64,000 nt of DNA from Janthinobacterium lividum (GCF_034424625.1 NZ_CP139976.1:3844001-3908000), one strand, 5' to 3'; positions 8,704-19,871 are shown, counted from the first letter of the stretch. A program made the numbers and translations. Notes: generated by a model from the letters alone, not told the origin.

Positions 8704-9392
8704 GTTTCCAGCGCCCGGCGCAAGGCGGCGCGCGCCAGCAAGCGCGTGGAATCGAGCGTCGGCAGCGGCGAATTGGCGTCGCTGATGATCAGCGGGATTT
8801 CCGTGCAGCCGAGGATGACGGCGTCGCAGCCCTGCTCCCGCAAGCTGGCAATGACGGCCTGGAAGCGCGCCACGCTGTCCCCCTTGACCACGCCCGGCAC
8901 CAGTTCTTCCATGATGATGCGGTTGATTTCGCTGCGCTCGTCCTCGCCGGGCCGCACGCAGGCGATGCCGCGCGCGGCCAGCCTGTCCGGATACACGGCG
9001 CTGTCGACCAGCCAGCGCGTTCCCGTCAGGCCCACCCGCCGGACACCGCGCGCCGCCGCTTCGCTGGCCACGACGTCCGCGATATGCAGCCATGGCAGCG
9101 GCGAACGGGGCGCCATCAGCTCGAATGCCTGGTGGATGGTGTTGTCGGGGCAGATCAGGAAATCGGCGCCGGCGGCGGCCAGCTTGCGCGCCGATGCCAG
9201 CATCAGTTCGGCCACGCCTGCCAGGTCGCCCCCGTTCAGGCAATCCACGTAACGCGCCAGCGACGGCGTGTGCATCGATACTTCCGGGTGTTCATATGCC
9301 CCCAGCGCATGCGCGCCCTCTTCGCAGATCGTGCGGTAGCACAGGGCTGCGCCTTCGGCCGAGCAGCCGACGATGCCGATATGCTGTGTCAT
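8700..9392 (-). CDS. Aspartate/glutamate racemase family protein
   Basis: 230-aa cofactor-independent racemase-fold protein. The two catalytic-cysteine contexts are seen as FLICPDNTIHQ (N-terminal half) and AVILGCTEIPL (C-terminal half), which fits the YgeA/aspartate racemase group. The start at 9392 has AGGA eight bases upstream. It is the third gene of the gntR-SDR-racemase unit, which suggests a role in catabolism or interconversion of an amino acid or hydroxy acid. The substrate is not predictable. D-amino acid, hydantoin and maleate-type members share this fold. Confidence 0.85.
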   Translation of the reverse strand: MTQHIGIVGCSAEGAALCYRTICEEGAHALGAYEHPEVSMHTPSLARYVDCLNGGDLAGVAELMLASARKLAAAGADFLICPDNTIHQAFELMAPRSPLPWLHIADVVASEAAARGVRRVGLTGTRWLVDSAVYPDRLAARGIACVRPGEDERSEINRIIMEELVPGVVKGDSVARFQAVIASLREQGCDAVILGCTEIPLIISDANSPLPTLDSTRLLARAALRRALET

Positions 9393-9409
9393 GCGATCTT
9401 CCTTTTCAA

Positions 9410-10165
9410 TTAAATACGCTGGCCGCCGTCGATGGGAATTTCCGCGCCCGTGATGTATGAGGCGCGCTCGCTGCACAGGAACTCCACCAGGTCGGCCACT
9501 TCGGCCGTCGTGCCCAGGCGGCGCAGGGGAATCTGCGTGTCGACGATGTGCGAGGTGCCGGGCGACAGGATGGCCGTATCGATCTCGCCGGGCGCGATGG
9601 CATTGACGCGCACGTTCAGCGGCGCCATGTCGTTGGCCATTTCACGCGTCAGCGACGCCAGCGCCGCCTTCGAACTGGCATAGGCCGAGCCGGCAAACGG
9701 GTGCACGCGGTAGCCGGCGATCGAGCACAGGTTCACGACGGCGCCATGCGCATTCGACAATTCCTGCGCGAAGCCGCGCGTCAGGGCCAGCGGCGCAAAG
9801 AAATTCGTGTTGTACATTTCCTGCCACGTCTGCATGTCGGTCGTCAGCGAATTGACGCGCGAGCCACCCGGTCCCTTCGGCGACACGCCCGCATTGTTGA
9901 CCAGGGCGTGCAGTTTCGAGTCGCCCAGCATGGGGCGCAGCGTCTCGACCATCTGCCCGATCTGGCTCAGGTCCGACAAATCCATGCATACATGCGTGTT
10001 GTGCTCCTGGCTGCGCGGGCAGCCTCCGGGAATCGGGCTGCGCGAGACGGTGATGACCCTCCACCCCAGGCTGCGGAAGCGCTCCGCGACGGCGTGGCCG
10101 ATGCCGCGGCTGGCGCCCGTGACGATGGCGGTTTTCTGTTCAATCTTGTGCTGGATGTTCGTCAT
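9410..10165 (-). CDS. Short-chain dehydrogenase/reductase (SDR)
   Basis: 251-aa NAD(P)-dependent oxidoreductase with a classical SDR layout: cofactor motif TGASRGIG near residues 17-24, NNAG near 90, the catalytic Ser in CSIAGY, and YASSK (Tyr-x-x-x-Lys). The C-terminal tail ITGAEIPIDGG is typical of the FabG-like clan. GAGGAAG five bases before the ATG supports the start at 10165. The start lies inside the end of gntR (26-base overlap), and the racemase begins 17 bases after the stop, so the three form an operon. The substrate is unknown. Confidence 0.88.
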   Translation of the reverse strand: MTNIQHKIEQKTAIVTGASRGIGHAVAERFRSLGWRVITVSRSPIPGGCPRSQEHNTHVCMDLSDLSQIGQMVETLRPMLGDSKLHALVNNAGVSPKGPGGSRVNSLTTDMQTWQEMYNTNFFAPLALTRGFAQELSNAHGAVVNLCSIAGYRVHPFAGSAYASSKAALASLTREMANDMAPLNVRVNAIAPGEIDTAILSPGTSHIVDTQIPLRRLGTTAEVADLVEFLCSERASYITGAEIPIDGGQRI

Positions 10166-10874
10166 GTTCTTCCTCGTCCTGTTCTTGTCCGGTTGCGCCG
10201 GCGTGGATGCGCTCCTGGCGCATGACATAGGCCAGCATCTGCGTCCCGCCGTCGAGAATGTCCTGTTCGATGGCGCGCCGCGCGGCCGCGCTGTCGCGCT
10301 GGCGCAGCGCGCTGATGATGGCGTGGTGGTGGCCCACCCGCATGTCGGGCGAAAAACTGGCGTAGCCGGCGGCGATCAGGGGCGCCGTCTGCATCCACAG
10401 GTGGTCGACGAAGCGTTTTAAGGTCGGCATGCCGGCCGCCTGCGCCAGGCCCAGGTGAAACGCCTGGTTGCATTGCAGGGCCGCCGCCAGGTCGTGCCGC
10501 GCGATGGCCTCTTCATTCGCCTGCAGCAGGCGTTCCAGGTCGGCCAGGGTGGCGCCGTCGATACGCTGCGCCGCCTCGGCCGCGCCCAAGCCTTCCAGTT
10601 CCAGGCGCAGCGCACGGATTTCCAGGTAGCGCGCCACGCTCAGCACGGGCACGCGGAAGTCGCGCGGCGAGCGCAGCACCAGCGCCTCTTCCTGCACCAG
10701 CTGCAGCATGGCGTCGCGCACGGGCGTGACGCTGGTGCCCAGCTGCAGCGCCAGCTCGCGGATGCGCAGCCGGTCATTCGGCTGGAAGCGCCCGGCCGCC
10801 AGCGCTTCGCGCAGCATGGCGTACACGGACTTGCCCAGGTTGACGTGCACCAGACTGTCCAATGGATGGTTCAT
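10140..10874 (-). CDS. GntR/FadR-family (FCD) transcriptional regulator
   Basis: 244-aa regulator with an N-terminal winged helix (RLRIRELALQLGTSVTPVRD, about residues 35-55) and a C-terminal all-helical FCD ligand domain with the metal-site pattern LRLELEG ... HLGLAQAAG ... HHHAII. It overlaps the SDR gene by 26 bases and probably controls its own operon. An in-frame ATG at 10910 would place the start inside the 14-bp palindrome at 10898-10911, which is more likely its operator, so 10874 is preferred; neither start has a clear ribosome-binding site. Confidence 0.88.
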   Translation of the reverse strand: MNHPLDSLVHVNLGKSVYAMLREALAAGRFQPNDRLRIRELALQLGTSVTPVRDAMLQLVQEEALVLRSPRDFRVPVLSVARYLEIRALRLELEGLGAAEAAQRIDGATLADLERLLQANEEAIARHDLAAALQCNQAFHLGLAQAAGMPTLKRFVDHLWMQTAPLIAAGYASFSPDMRVGHHHAIISALRQRDSAAARRAIEQDILDGGTQMLAYVMRQERIHAGATGQEQDEEEHDEHPAQD

Positions 10875-10897
10875 GCGTTTTTTGATCTTTAAAAAAT

Positions 10898-10911
10898 TAT
10901 GATGCATCATA
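10898..10911. promoter_or_regulatory. Predicted GntR operator
   Basis: TATGATGCATCATA is a perfect 14-bp palindrome in the intergenic region between gntR and the divergent thioesterase gene. Its size and position suit a FadR-subfamily autoregulatory operator. The link is inferred from position alone. Confidence 0.6.
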
Positions 10912-11003
10912 CATCAATGTGAAAAACAGTGTTTTTCCATGCGTGCGCCAGAGACAGGAAGCGCCGCCAGACCGTACAATCAGCCGCCACCGTATCGAAA
11001 GGA

Positions 11004-11450
11004 ATGCACTTGAACTGGGATTATCCGCACGCCCATACCCTGCCCGTCACGCCCGAACCGGGCGACATCGACGGTTTGCAGCACACGAATAACGCCGTCT
11101 ACGTGCGCTGGTGCGAGCATATCGCCTGGCACCATTCGGCCACCCTGGGACTGGACCTGGACGATTACCGGCGCCTGGACCGGGCCATGGCGATACGCCG
11201 CGGCGAATACGATTACCTGCTGCCGACGCGGGCCGGCGAAGCGCTGACGCTGGCTACCTGGCTGTGCGCCAGCGATGGCCGCTCCAGCATGGAACGGCGC
11301 TTCCAGCTGATCCGCGACAGCGACGGCGCCACCGTCGTGCGCGGACGCTGGGAATTGATCTGCATCGAATTGAGCAGCGGCCGCGCGCGCCGCCTGCCGC
11401 CCGAGTTCCTGGCCACGTACGAACCGGCCATCGTCGCGGCCGGCGCATGA
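11004..11450 (+). CDS. Acyl-CoA thioesterase, 4-hydroxybenzoyl-CoA thioesterase/YbgC-like hot-dog fold
   Basis: Small hot-dog-fold thioesterase. The family signature GDIDGLQHTNNAVYVRWCE carries the catalytic-type Asp and the helix-capping HTNN. It probably hydrolyses acyl-CoA or acyl-ACP in the cytoplasm. Start choice is delicate: the ATG at 11004 directly follows AAAGGA with no spacing, whereas a TTG at 11010 has that same AAGGA at ideal distance, so the TTG may be the real start. The gene is divergent from gntR, with the palindromic operator between them. Confidence 0.83.
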   Translation: MHLNWDYPHAHTLPVTPEPGDIDGLQHTNNAVYVRWCEHIAWHHSATLGLDLDDYRRLDRAMAIRRGEYDYLLPTRAGEALTLATWLCASDGRSSMERRFQLIRDSDGATVVRGRWELICIELSSGRARRLPPEFLATYEPAIVAAGA

Positions 11451-11603
11451 ACGCGGACGCCCGGACCGCCGTTTTGCGCGCCGTTCAGCGAAGATGCGGG
11501 GCTTTTCTTGCGCCTCCGCAGTGCAACATGCATTTCGCTCCTGATTTGCCCGTTCATGCTTTAGAATCAGCGACCTCAGCCCCGTAAAAACAGGATAAAA
11601 CAT

Positions 11604-12968
11604 ATGACGGCAGTCGGGATTACCGAACCACAAGAGCTCAAGCGCGGCCTGAAAAGCCGCCACATCCAGCTCATCGCCCTGGGCGGCGCCATCGGCACCG
11701 GCCTGTTTCTGGGTATCGCGCAAACCATCAAGATGGCCGGCCCCTCTGTCCTGCTGGGCTATGGCATCGCCGGCGTCATCGCCTTCCTGATCATGCGCCA
11801 GCTGGGCGAGATGGTGGTCGACGAACCCGTCGCCGGCTCCTTCAGCTATTTTGCCGACAAATACTGCGGCCACCTGCCCGGCTTTTTGTCGGGCTGGAAT
11901 TACTGGGTGTTGTATGTGCTCGTCAGCATGGCCGAACTGACGGCCGTCGGCATCTACGTGCAGTACTGGTGGCCGGGCGTGCCCACCTGGGTCTCGGCGC
12001 TCATCTTCTTTTGCGTCATCAACGCCATCAGTCTGTTGAACGTCAAGGCGTTTGGCGAGATGGAATTCTGGTTCGCCCTCGTCAAGGTGGTCGCCATCAT
12101 CGGCATGATCGTCTTCGGCGCGTACCTGCTGGCCTCCGGCGACGCGGGCCCGCAGGCGTCGGTGGCCAACCTGTGGCAGCACGGCGGATTCTTCCCGAAT
12201 GGCTGGCAAGGCCTGGTGATGGCCATGGCCGTCATCATGTTTTCGTTCGGCGGCCTGGAACTGGTGGGTATCACGGCGGCCGAGGCGGACGATCCGAGCA
12301 CGACGATTCCACGCGCCACCAACCAGGCCATCTACCGCATCCTGATTTTCTACATCGGCGCGCTGGGGATTTTGCTGTCGCTGTACCCGTGGCAAAACGT
12401 CGTCACCGGCGGCAGCCCGTTCGTGCTGATCTTCCATGCGCTCGACAGCAACCTGGTGGCCACGGCCCTGAACGTGGTGGTGCTGACGGCCGCCCTGTCC
12501 GTGTATAACAGCGGCGTGTATTGCAACACGCGCATGCTGTTCGGCCTGGCCAAGCAAGGCAATGCGCCGCGCGCGCTGCTGCACCTGAACCGCCGCGGCG
12601 TGCCGCTCGTCGCGCTGGGCGTATCGGCCCTGGCAACGGGCGCCTGCGTGGTGGTGAATTACTTCATGCCGGGCGAAGCGTTTGAAGTGCTGATGGGACT
12701 CGTGGTGTCGGCGCTGATCATCAACTGGGCCATGATCAGCTGGATCCATTTGCGCTTCCGCGCGCAGAAAAAAATCGAAGGCAAGACGACCTTGTTCCAG
12801 AGCCTGGGCTACCCGTTCACCAACTACCTGTGCCTGGTCTTCCTGGCCGGCATCCTGGTGATCATGTATCTGACGCCGGGCCTGCGCATCTCCGTCTACC
12901 TGATACCCGTGTGGCTCGCCGCGCTGGGCGTCGGTTACTGGATCAAGCAAAGCAAGGCCAAGGCATAG
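11604..12968 (+). CDS. Amino acid permease, APC superfamily (AroP/PheP-like)
   Basis: 454-aa inner-membrane H+-symporter with about 12 hydrophobic segments. The N-terminal RGLKSRHIQLIALGGAIGTG is the amino acid transporter signature, and GEMVVDEPVAGSFSYFADKY follows. The SFGGLELVGITAAEADDP block resembles aromatic and branched amino acid permeases (AroP, PheP, ProY). Substrate preference is inferred, not shown. A Rho-independent terminator follows 33 bases after the stop. If it takes up tryptophan it would feed violacein synthesis 10 kb away, but nothing in the sequence proves that. Confidence 0.9.
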   Translation: MTAVGITEPQELKRGLKSRHIQLIALGGAIGTGLFLGIAQTIKMAGPSVLLGYGIAGVIAFLIMRQLGEMVVDEPVAGSFSYFADKYCGHLPGFLSGWNYWVLYVLVSMAELTAVGIYVQYWWPGVPTWVSALIFFCVINAISLLNVKAFGEMEFWFALVKVVAIIGMIVFGAYLLASGDAGPQASVANLWQHGGFFPNGWQGLVMAMAVIMFSFGGLELVGITAAEADDPSTTIPRATNQAIYRILIFYIGALGILLSLYPWQNVVTGGSPFVLIFHALDSNLVATALNVVVLTAALSVYNSGVYCNTRMLFGLAKQGNAPRALLHLNRRGVPLVALGVSALATGACVVVNYFMPGEAFEVLMGLVVSALIINWAMISWIHLRFRAQKKIEGKTTLFQSLGYPFTNYLCLVFLAGILVIMYLTPGLRISVYLIPVWLAALGVGYWIKQSKAKA

Positions 12969-13000
12969 GCTGCTTGCGCCGTATCAAGCTGAAGCAAAAA

Positions 13001-13030
13001 AGCCCGTCTTCGCAGGAAGACGGGCTTTTG
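13001..13030 (+). terminator. Rho-independent terminator after the permease
   Basis: Ten-base stem GCCCGTCTTC / GAAGACGGGC with a GCAG loop is followed by TTTTGTTTT. An A-run on the left side may let it also stop the convergent gene that ends at 13053. Confidence 0.9.
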
Positions 13031-13052
13031 TTTTATGTGGCACGGTCTGCCG

Positions 13053-14678
13053 CTAAGCGGAAGCGGCCGTCCCTTCTTTCGGCAGCACATCGGCTTGCCA
13101 CAGGCTGATGGCATGGCCCGCATACGACTGCAGCAGCACGTCATCGCCCAAGGTCTGCAGCAATTTCTCGCGCTGCTCCGCCTTTTTCTCGGGCGTCATG
13201 CCCTGCTCGCCCGTCTTGTATGGCCCCAGCACGGAGACCAGGTCGCGCATCAGCGAATGGTCGGTCGGCGTGGTGACATCCGACTCCACCTTGCCCAGCA
13301 TAAATTTCGTGATGTGGGTCGACTGGCTGGCCGCCTGTTGCAGGCTGGCCTTGACCAGCTTGCCATCCTTGTAGCCTATTTGCGCATCGCTGCTGGCCGT
13401 ATCCTCGATCTGGTGATACGTGTAGTTTTGCGACTCCACCCTGTCCGTCAGGCGCAGGGCCACGCCCGGGACCAGCGTTTCGTGGAAACTGGCGCTCAGC
13501 TTAGATTGCTGCTGCTGGCGGATCGAGCGGTCATTCTGGCTGGCGCCGGTAATACTGGTCTTTTGCGACAGTTCGTACTGGAATCCATCTTTTTCCGACG
13601 AACGCATGGGATTGCTGAATGCCGCCGTTTGCGTGACCGATGCGCTAAAGTCCGGCAAGCCCGTGACCATGGCGCGGTCTGCGGCGGCCAGCTGCCATTT
13701 TCCCTGTTCCGGCAGGCCCGTGCTGGCTGGCGACACGGGCGCATTGCTGTGGACGGCCGTAAACGCATCCTTGAACATGGACATCAGCGCGGCGTCGCCG
13801 TGGCCGCGCCAGGAAGCCTGATCGATCTGCTTGATGTAGCTGCTCATGGCCTTCGCCTGCCGCTCCTTGCTGCCCAGGGCGTTCAGCTGGCTGGCGTCGA
13901 CTTTCACGTCCAGCGAGCCCGCCACGCCCGTGAAGCTGACCTTGCGCTGCGTGCTGTCGGCCTGAAAATCCAGGGTTTGCGTGCTTTGCGGCTCGCCGCG
14001 CACCAGCACTTCCGCGTGCAGGTTCACCGATCCCAGCACTTCCTGGTCGAATTGCATCAAGCCGGCCAGCCTGACCTTCGGCGTGCCCTGCGCCATGCCG
14101 TCGATGGCTTGCTGGAACGCTTCCGACAGGTCGCCCAGAGCCTTGACCTCTGCGTCGCCGAGTTCGCCGCTGGTCGTCATGCGCACGGCCAGGCCGTCAT
14201 CCTGGCTGTCGAGCGAAAGCTTGACCTCGACGCCGCTTTTGGTGGTGATGCTGAGGCTGACCTTGTCCTGGCCATTGCCATGCAGGCTGGCCGGCGCAAT
14301 GCCGCCCACCTCGGCGTAAGCGGCGGGCTGCGTGCGCGCCGGCGGCTGCAGCAGCGCTTGCGACACATTGCGCACGCCGCCCTTGAGCTGGTCCAGCAAG
14401 GCCGCGCCCAAGCCACTGAAACGCCCGCCAAACGATGCGTACGGGGCAAAATTTTTCGTCATCTGGTCGCTGACGTCGTCGCGCGACGGGCTTTCCCACA
14501 CCTTGGGCGATGGCAGCAGGTAGGAGATGGCCGGCATCTCCCCTCCTTCCGCCCCAAAGGCAACGATGGTCGATGGCGTGGACGCCGGCACGGCCGGTGC
14601 GTCCGCCCGGCTGGCCGTGACGCCAGACACACGGGACGGGGACGCATTCCAGCTCGGGATCGGGGAGACGGAAGTCAT
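13053..14678 (-). CDS. Hypothetical protein, 541 aa
   Basis: I do not recognise this protein. It has no signal peptide, membrane segment or obvious motif. The N-terminal 60 residues are rich in Ser, Pro and Ala (low complexity). A middle part contains alternating beta-like stretches (KVSLSITTKSGVEVKLSLD), and the C-terminal half is rich in Gln, Ser and charged residues with helical character. AAGG lies ten bases before the ATG. Composition matches the surrounding core genes. It is convergent with the permease and divergent from the GGDEF gene. It may be a lineage-specific surface or regulatory protein. Confidence 0.75.
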   Translation of the reverse strand: MTSVSPIPSWNASPSRVSGVTASRADAPAVPASTPSTIVAFGAEGGEMPAISYLLPSPKVWESPSRDDVSDQMTKNFAPYASFGGRFSGLGAALLDQLKGGVRNVSQALLQPPARTQPAAYAEVGGIAPASLHGNGQDKVSLSITTKSGVEVKLSLDSQDDGLAVRMTTSGELGDAEVKALGDLSEAFQQAIDGMAQGTPKVRLAGLMQFDQEVLGSVNLHAEVLVRGEPQSTQTLDFQADSTQRKVSFTGVAGSLDVKVDASQLNALGSKERQAKAMSSYIKQIDQASWRGHGDAALMSMFKDAFTAVHSNAPVSPASTGLPEQGKWQLAAADRAMVTGLPDFSASVTQTAAFSNPMRSSEKDGFQYELSQKTSITGASQNDRSIRQQQQSKLSASFHETLVPGVALRLTDRVESQNYTYHQIEDTASSDAQIGYKDGKLVKASLQQAASQSTHITKFMLGKVESDVTTPTDHSLMRDLVSVLGPYKTGEQGMTPEKKAEQREKLLQTLGDDVLLQSYAGHAISLWQADVLPKEGTAASA

Positions 14679-14938
14679 GGTGATGTAACCTTGTAAAACA
14701 AAAACAGATACATGGATAAAATATTGCCCATTTTAATTTTCTGGCAACCCTACATGCGCCCGCAATCCAGCACCGCCACGGATTGAACGTGTTGGCGAGC
14801 AATTGCATGGCAATACTGTTTTAACGGCAAGAAACGGCAAAGCATGAGCGTCGGGGAAATGAAACATTTTCATGCCGCTGGCCTCGTCTGCTCCCAACAA
14901 GTTCAATCACAGCAGGGAATGTCCATTAAAATGCCACT

Positions 14939-16282
14939 ATGGAACACAAGATTCTGCGCGCGCCGCTGGCCAGCTTTACCGACTTGTTGCTCGATGCCGT
15001 GTGCATGGTCGACGTGGAGGGGCGCTTTGTCTTCGTCAGCGCCGCCTGCGAACGCATCTTCGGCTACACGCAGCAGGAAATGATCGGCAAGCGCATGCTC
15101 GACATGGTCGCTCCCGCCGACCGCGCCCGTACTCTTGCCGCCGCGCAAGCCATCATGGATGGCCATGCGCAGACGCACTTTGAAAACCGCTACCTGCGCA
15201 AGGATGGCAGCCTGGCGCACATCATGTGGTCGGCCCGCTGGTCCGCCGCCGACCAGTTGCGCGTGGCGGTGGCGCGCGACATCACCTTGCTGAAACAAGC
15301 GCAGGCCAAGCAGGCGGCGCTGTACGCCATCTCCGAAGCCATGCAGGCGACGCAAGACTTGCCCGCCCTGCTGCACCGCATCCAGCTCATCATCGGCGAA
15401 CACTTGCCCGCCCGCAGCCTGACCTTGCTGCTGCATGACGAACACGGCATGCAGCCTCCCATGACTTCCCATGCCGACGACAGCGCGCCCCAGCCAACGT
15501 CGTCCCTGGCCAGCCTGCTGTGCGACGAAGTCTTGCGCAGCGGCCGTCCCCTGCTGCTGCAGGCGGGACAACTGGCCGGCCTGCCGGCGGCGCTGCAAAC
15601 GGCGGCCTGCGCCCTGTCCTCGTGCTGGCTTGCCGTGCCGCTCTATTCCTCCCTGGGCAGCATCGGCGCGCTGGCCTTGCAAGGCGGCCAGGATGCCGTC
15701 ATTGGCACGGAGCAAGACCAGGATTTGCTGCAATTTGTCGCCAAGCAACTTGCCACCGCCATCGAGCGCCGCCAGTTGCAGACGCAAATGCAGTTCATGG
15801 CCATGCACGACGAACTGACCCGCCTGCCGAACCGCCGCCTGTTCCACGACCGGCTGCACACGGCGTTCGCGCGCGCGCACCGCCAGGAAGGCCGGCTGTC
15901 GCTGCTGTTCCTGGACCTCGACAACTTCAAGCGCGTCAATGACGACCACGGCCATGCCTGTGGCGACCTGCTGCTGCAAACGGTGGCAAGCCGCCTGCGC
16001 GATTGCATGCGCGAAACCGACACCCTGGCCAGGATGGGCGGCGATGAATTCGTCGTGCTTCTGGAAAGCAATACCGCGCCGGTGGATGTCAGCCTGATCG
16101 AGCAAAAGATCCATGCGGCCCTGGCCACGCCGCTGCACTTGGGCAACGGACAGCAATTGCAGATCGCCGTCAGCATCGGCGTGGCCCACTATCCGGAAGA
16201 TGGCGACACCATGCAACTGCTGCTGCGCCACGCGGACCGGGCCATGTATGCCTCGAAGGTGCTGGCGGCCGCCTCGCGCTAG
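14939..16282 (+). CDS. PAS-GAF-GGDEF diguanylate cyclase
   Basis: 447-aa cytoplasmic sensor cyclase predicted to make cyclic di-GMP. Order: PAS domain (about residues 15-125, with the FGYTQQEMIGK stretch), a GAF-like domain (about 130-275), then GGDEF. The catalytic motif GGDEF is at 367-371 and an autoinhibitory I-site RxxD (RETD) at 358-361, so the enzyme should be active and subject to product inhibition. No membrane segment. The start at 14939 lacks a well-placed ribosome-binding site. It appears to be a single-gene unit. Confidence 0.92.
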   Translation: MEHKILRAPLASFTDLLLDAVCMVDVEGRFVFVSAACERIFGYTQQEMIGKRMLDMVAPADRARTLAAAQAIMDGHAQTHFENRYLRKDGSLAHIMWSARWSAADQLRVAVARDITLLKQAQAKQAALYAISEAMQATQDLPALLHRIQLIIGEHLPARSLTLLLHDEHGMQPPMTSHADDSAPQPTSSLASLLCDEVLRSGRPLLLQAGQLAGLPAALQTAACALSSCWLAVPLYSSLGSIGALALQGGQDAVIGTEQDQDLLQFVAKQLATAIERRQLQTQMQFMAMHDELTRLPNRRLFHDRLHTAFARAHRQEGRLSLLFLDLDNFKRVNDDHGHACGDLLLQTVASRLRDCMRETDTLARMGGDEFVVLLESNTAPVDVSLIEQKIHAALATPLHLGNGQQLQIAVSIGVAHYPEDGDTMQLLLRHADRAMYASKVLAAASR

Positions 16283-16330
16283 CGGTCGCCAGCTCCTGGC
16301 GATAGTGGCCCTATGCTATACTTTTCGGCG

Positions 16331-16717
16331 ATGCTAAGACTCTTCAAAACATGGCTGATCCTGCTGCTGATCATGACGGTGCCGCTGCAAGCGGCCGCCG
16401 CGGGCGCCATGTTGCTATGCGCGCCGCTCGCTGACGAGCCTGCCACCGCGATGACAGCGGCCTGCCAGCAGCATGCTGCGCAGTCATCCGCCATGCCGGA
16501 CAGCGCCAGCACGCCAGAAGACAACAAGACCCCTGCCCAGCACCCCGCGTGCGGCGCCTGCGCCGGCTTTTGCCTGGGCGCGCTGATGCCGCCCTCCCTC
16601 GCCCTGCCTGCCGCCGCCTGCACCGGCGCGCAACAAGTCACCATCGCCACGGCCACCTTGCTGGCGGGCTTCATTCCCGACGGCCCGCGCCGGCCGCCGC
16701 GACCGCTTTCCGCATAA
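16331..16717 (+). CDS. Small exported Cys-rich protein, putative copper-associated
   Basis: 128-aa protein with an N-terminal hydrophobic segment (about residues 6-27) and a His/Met/Cys-bearing middle (HPACGACAGFC). It resembles the short DUF2946-type proteins often found beside copper genes, but the match is by general pattern only. It lies 68 bases upstream of the CopG/DUF411 gene in the same direction, which supports a metal-linked role. An in-frame ATG six codons upstream (16313) is an alternative start. Confidence 0.6.
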   Translation: MLRLFKTWLILLLIMTVPLQAAAAGAMLLCAPLADEPATAMTAACQQHAAQSSAMPDSASTPEDNKTPAQHPACGACAGFCLGALMPPSLALPAAACTGAQQVTIATATLLAGFIPDGPRRPPRPLSA

Positions 16718-16785
16718 ATTCCAAGCTCGTCCCAAGCAGGCCACCAAGGTGGCCACGATAACCTTACTGCGTCTGAAAGCAATAC

Positions 16786-17229
16786 ATGATCAAACATTTC
16801 TTGGTGCGCGGCGCTTTCGCCGCCATGCTGGGCCTGCCCACGTTCGCCATGGCAGCCCTGCCCGTCATTGAAGTCTACAAGAGCGCCTCCTGCGGCTGCT
16901 GTTCCGCATGGATCAAGCACCTGGAAGCGAACGGTTTTACGGTACGCGCGAAAAATGTCGAGATGCCGGCGCAATACCGCAAGCTGGCCGGCATTCCCGA
17001 CGCGCTCGGTTCCTGCCACACGGGCCTCGTCAACGGCTACGCCATCGAAGGCCATGTGCCGGCCAGCGAGATCAAGCAGTTGCTGCGCGAGAAACCCAAG
17101 GCGAAAGGCCTGGCCGTGCCGGCAATGCCGATGGGTTCGCCAGGCATGGAAGGACCGCGCAAGGATGCGTATGACGTCTTGCTGGTCAAGAGCAATGGCA
17201 GCACCGAGGTCTACAAGCACTACCAATAA
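16786..17229 (+). CDS. CopG-like DUF411 copper-binding protein
   Basis: 147-aa exported protein: signal peptide to about residue 23 (AMA), then the DUF411 fold. The diagnostic CGCC (Cys 36, 38, 39) begins the metal site and a second Cys-His pair (77-78) follows; the Met-rich VPAMPMGSPGM stretch near the end fits copper binding. In Pseudomonas the DUF411 protein CopG binds a copper cluster in the periplasm and contributes to copper resistance. It probably forms a pair with the small exported protein upstream. A strong terminator follows. No copper-responsive regulator is visible nearby. Confidence 0.85.
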   Translation: MIKHFLVRGAFAAMLGLPTFAMAALPVIEVYKSASCGCCSAWIKHLEANGFTVRAKNVEMPAQYRKLAGIPDALGSCHTGLVNGYAIEGHVPASEIKQLLREKPKAKGLAVPAMPMGSPGMEGPRKDAYDVLLVKSNGSTEVYKHYQ

Positions 17230-17247
17230 CCCTGAGGGGAAATGAAA

Positions 17248-17282
17248 AACGCCGCCGGAATCGCTTCCGGCGGCGTTTTCTT
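17248..17282 (+). terminator. Rho-independent terminator after copG-like gene
   Basis: Thirteen-base GC-rich stem (AACGCCGCCGGAA and its complement) around a TCGC loop, followed by a short T-run. A-residues on the left flank could make it work for the convergent icd gene as well. Confidence 0.88.
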
Positions 17283-17322
17283 ATCAGGCAGCAGTCAGGA
17301 ACTGACTGCCTTCATGACTGCA

Positions 17323-19554
<2,232 letters not shown>

Positions 19555-19850
19555 GTTCATTCCCTTGTATGCGGTGATGCCTGGTGGTTAACTTTCTTCA
19601 TTCCAAACACAGGACGGTTAGCCTTGCTTTGGACGGCTAGTGTGCCGGCGGTGACGCCGTGCTTGCCCACCACGTATTTTAGACTGTCCTGCCGCTGTTT
19701 GTGTATCCGATGGCGACGAATCTTATATAAGACAGCAAATATCCGGATCTGAAGGCCCAGGACGGCCATTTTCCGTGCGGAAATGCCCTCCAGGCACGCG
19801 CGCGGCATGGTCATGAGCGTGGCAGCAATGACTATGCTAATCATTATAAA

Positions 19851-19869
19851 TCGTAATGATTCTCATTTA
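19851..19869 (+). promoter_or_regulatory. Fur box upstream of TonB-dependent receptor
   Basis: TCGTAATGATTCTCATTTA resembles the 19-bp Fur consensus, with the conserved AATGATTCTCATT core. It lies just before the receptor gene and overlaps likely promoter elements (TATAAA at 19845, TATAAT near 19868), so iron-loaded Fur should repress the receptor. Confidence 0.8.
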
Positions 19870-19871
19870 TA

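Noticed and set aside
10980..12950. 656-codon open frame on the minus strand
   Set aside because: Antisense to the thioesterase and permease genes; composition is that of a reverse-frame artefact with no recognisable domain.
13035..14696. 553-codon open frame on the + strand
   Set aside because: It covers the same DNA as the 541-aa minus-strand gene. The minus frame has normal amino acid composition and a terminator; the + frame is Arg/His/Gln-rich.
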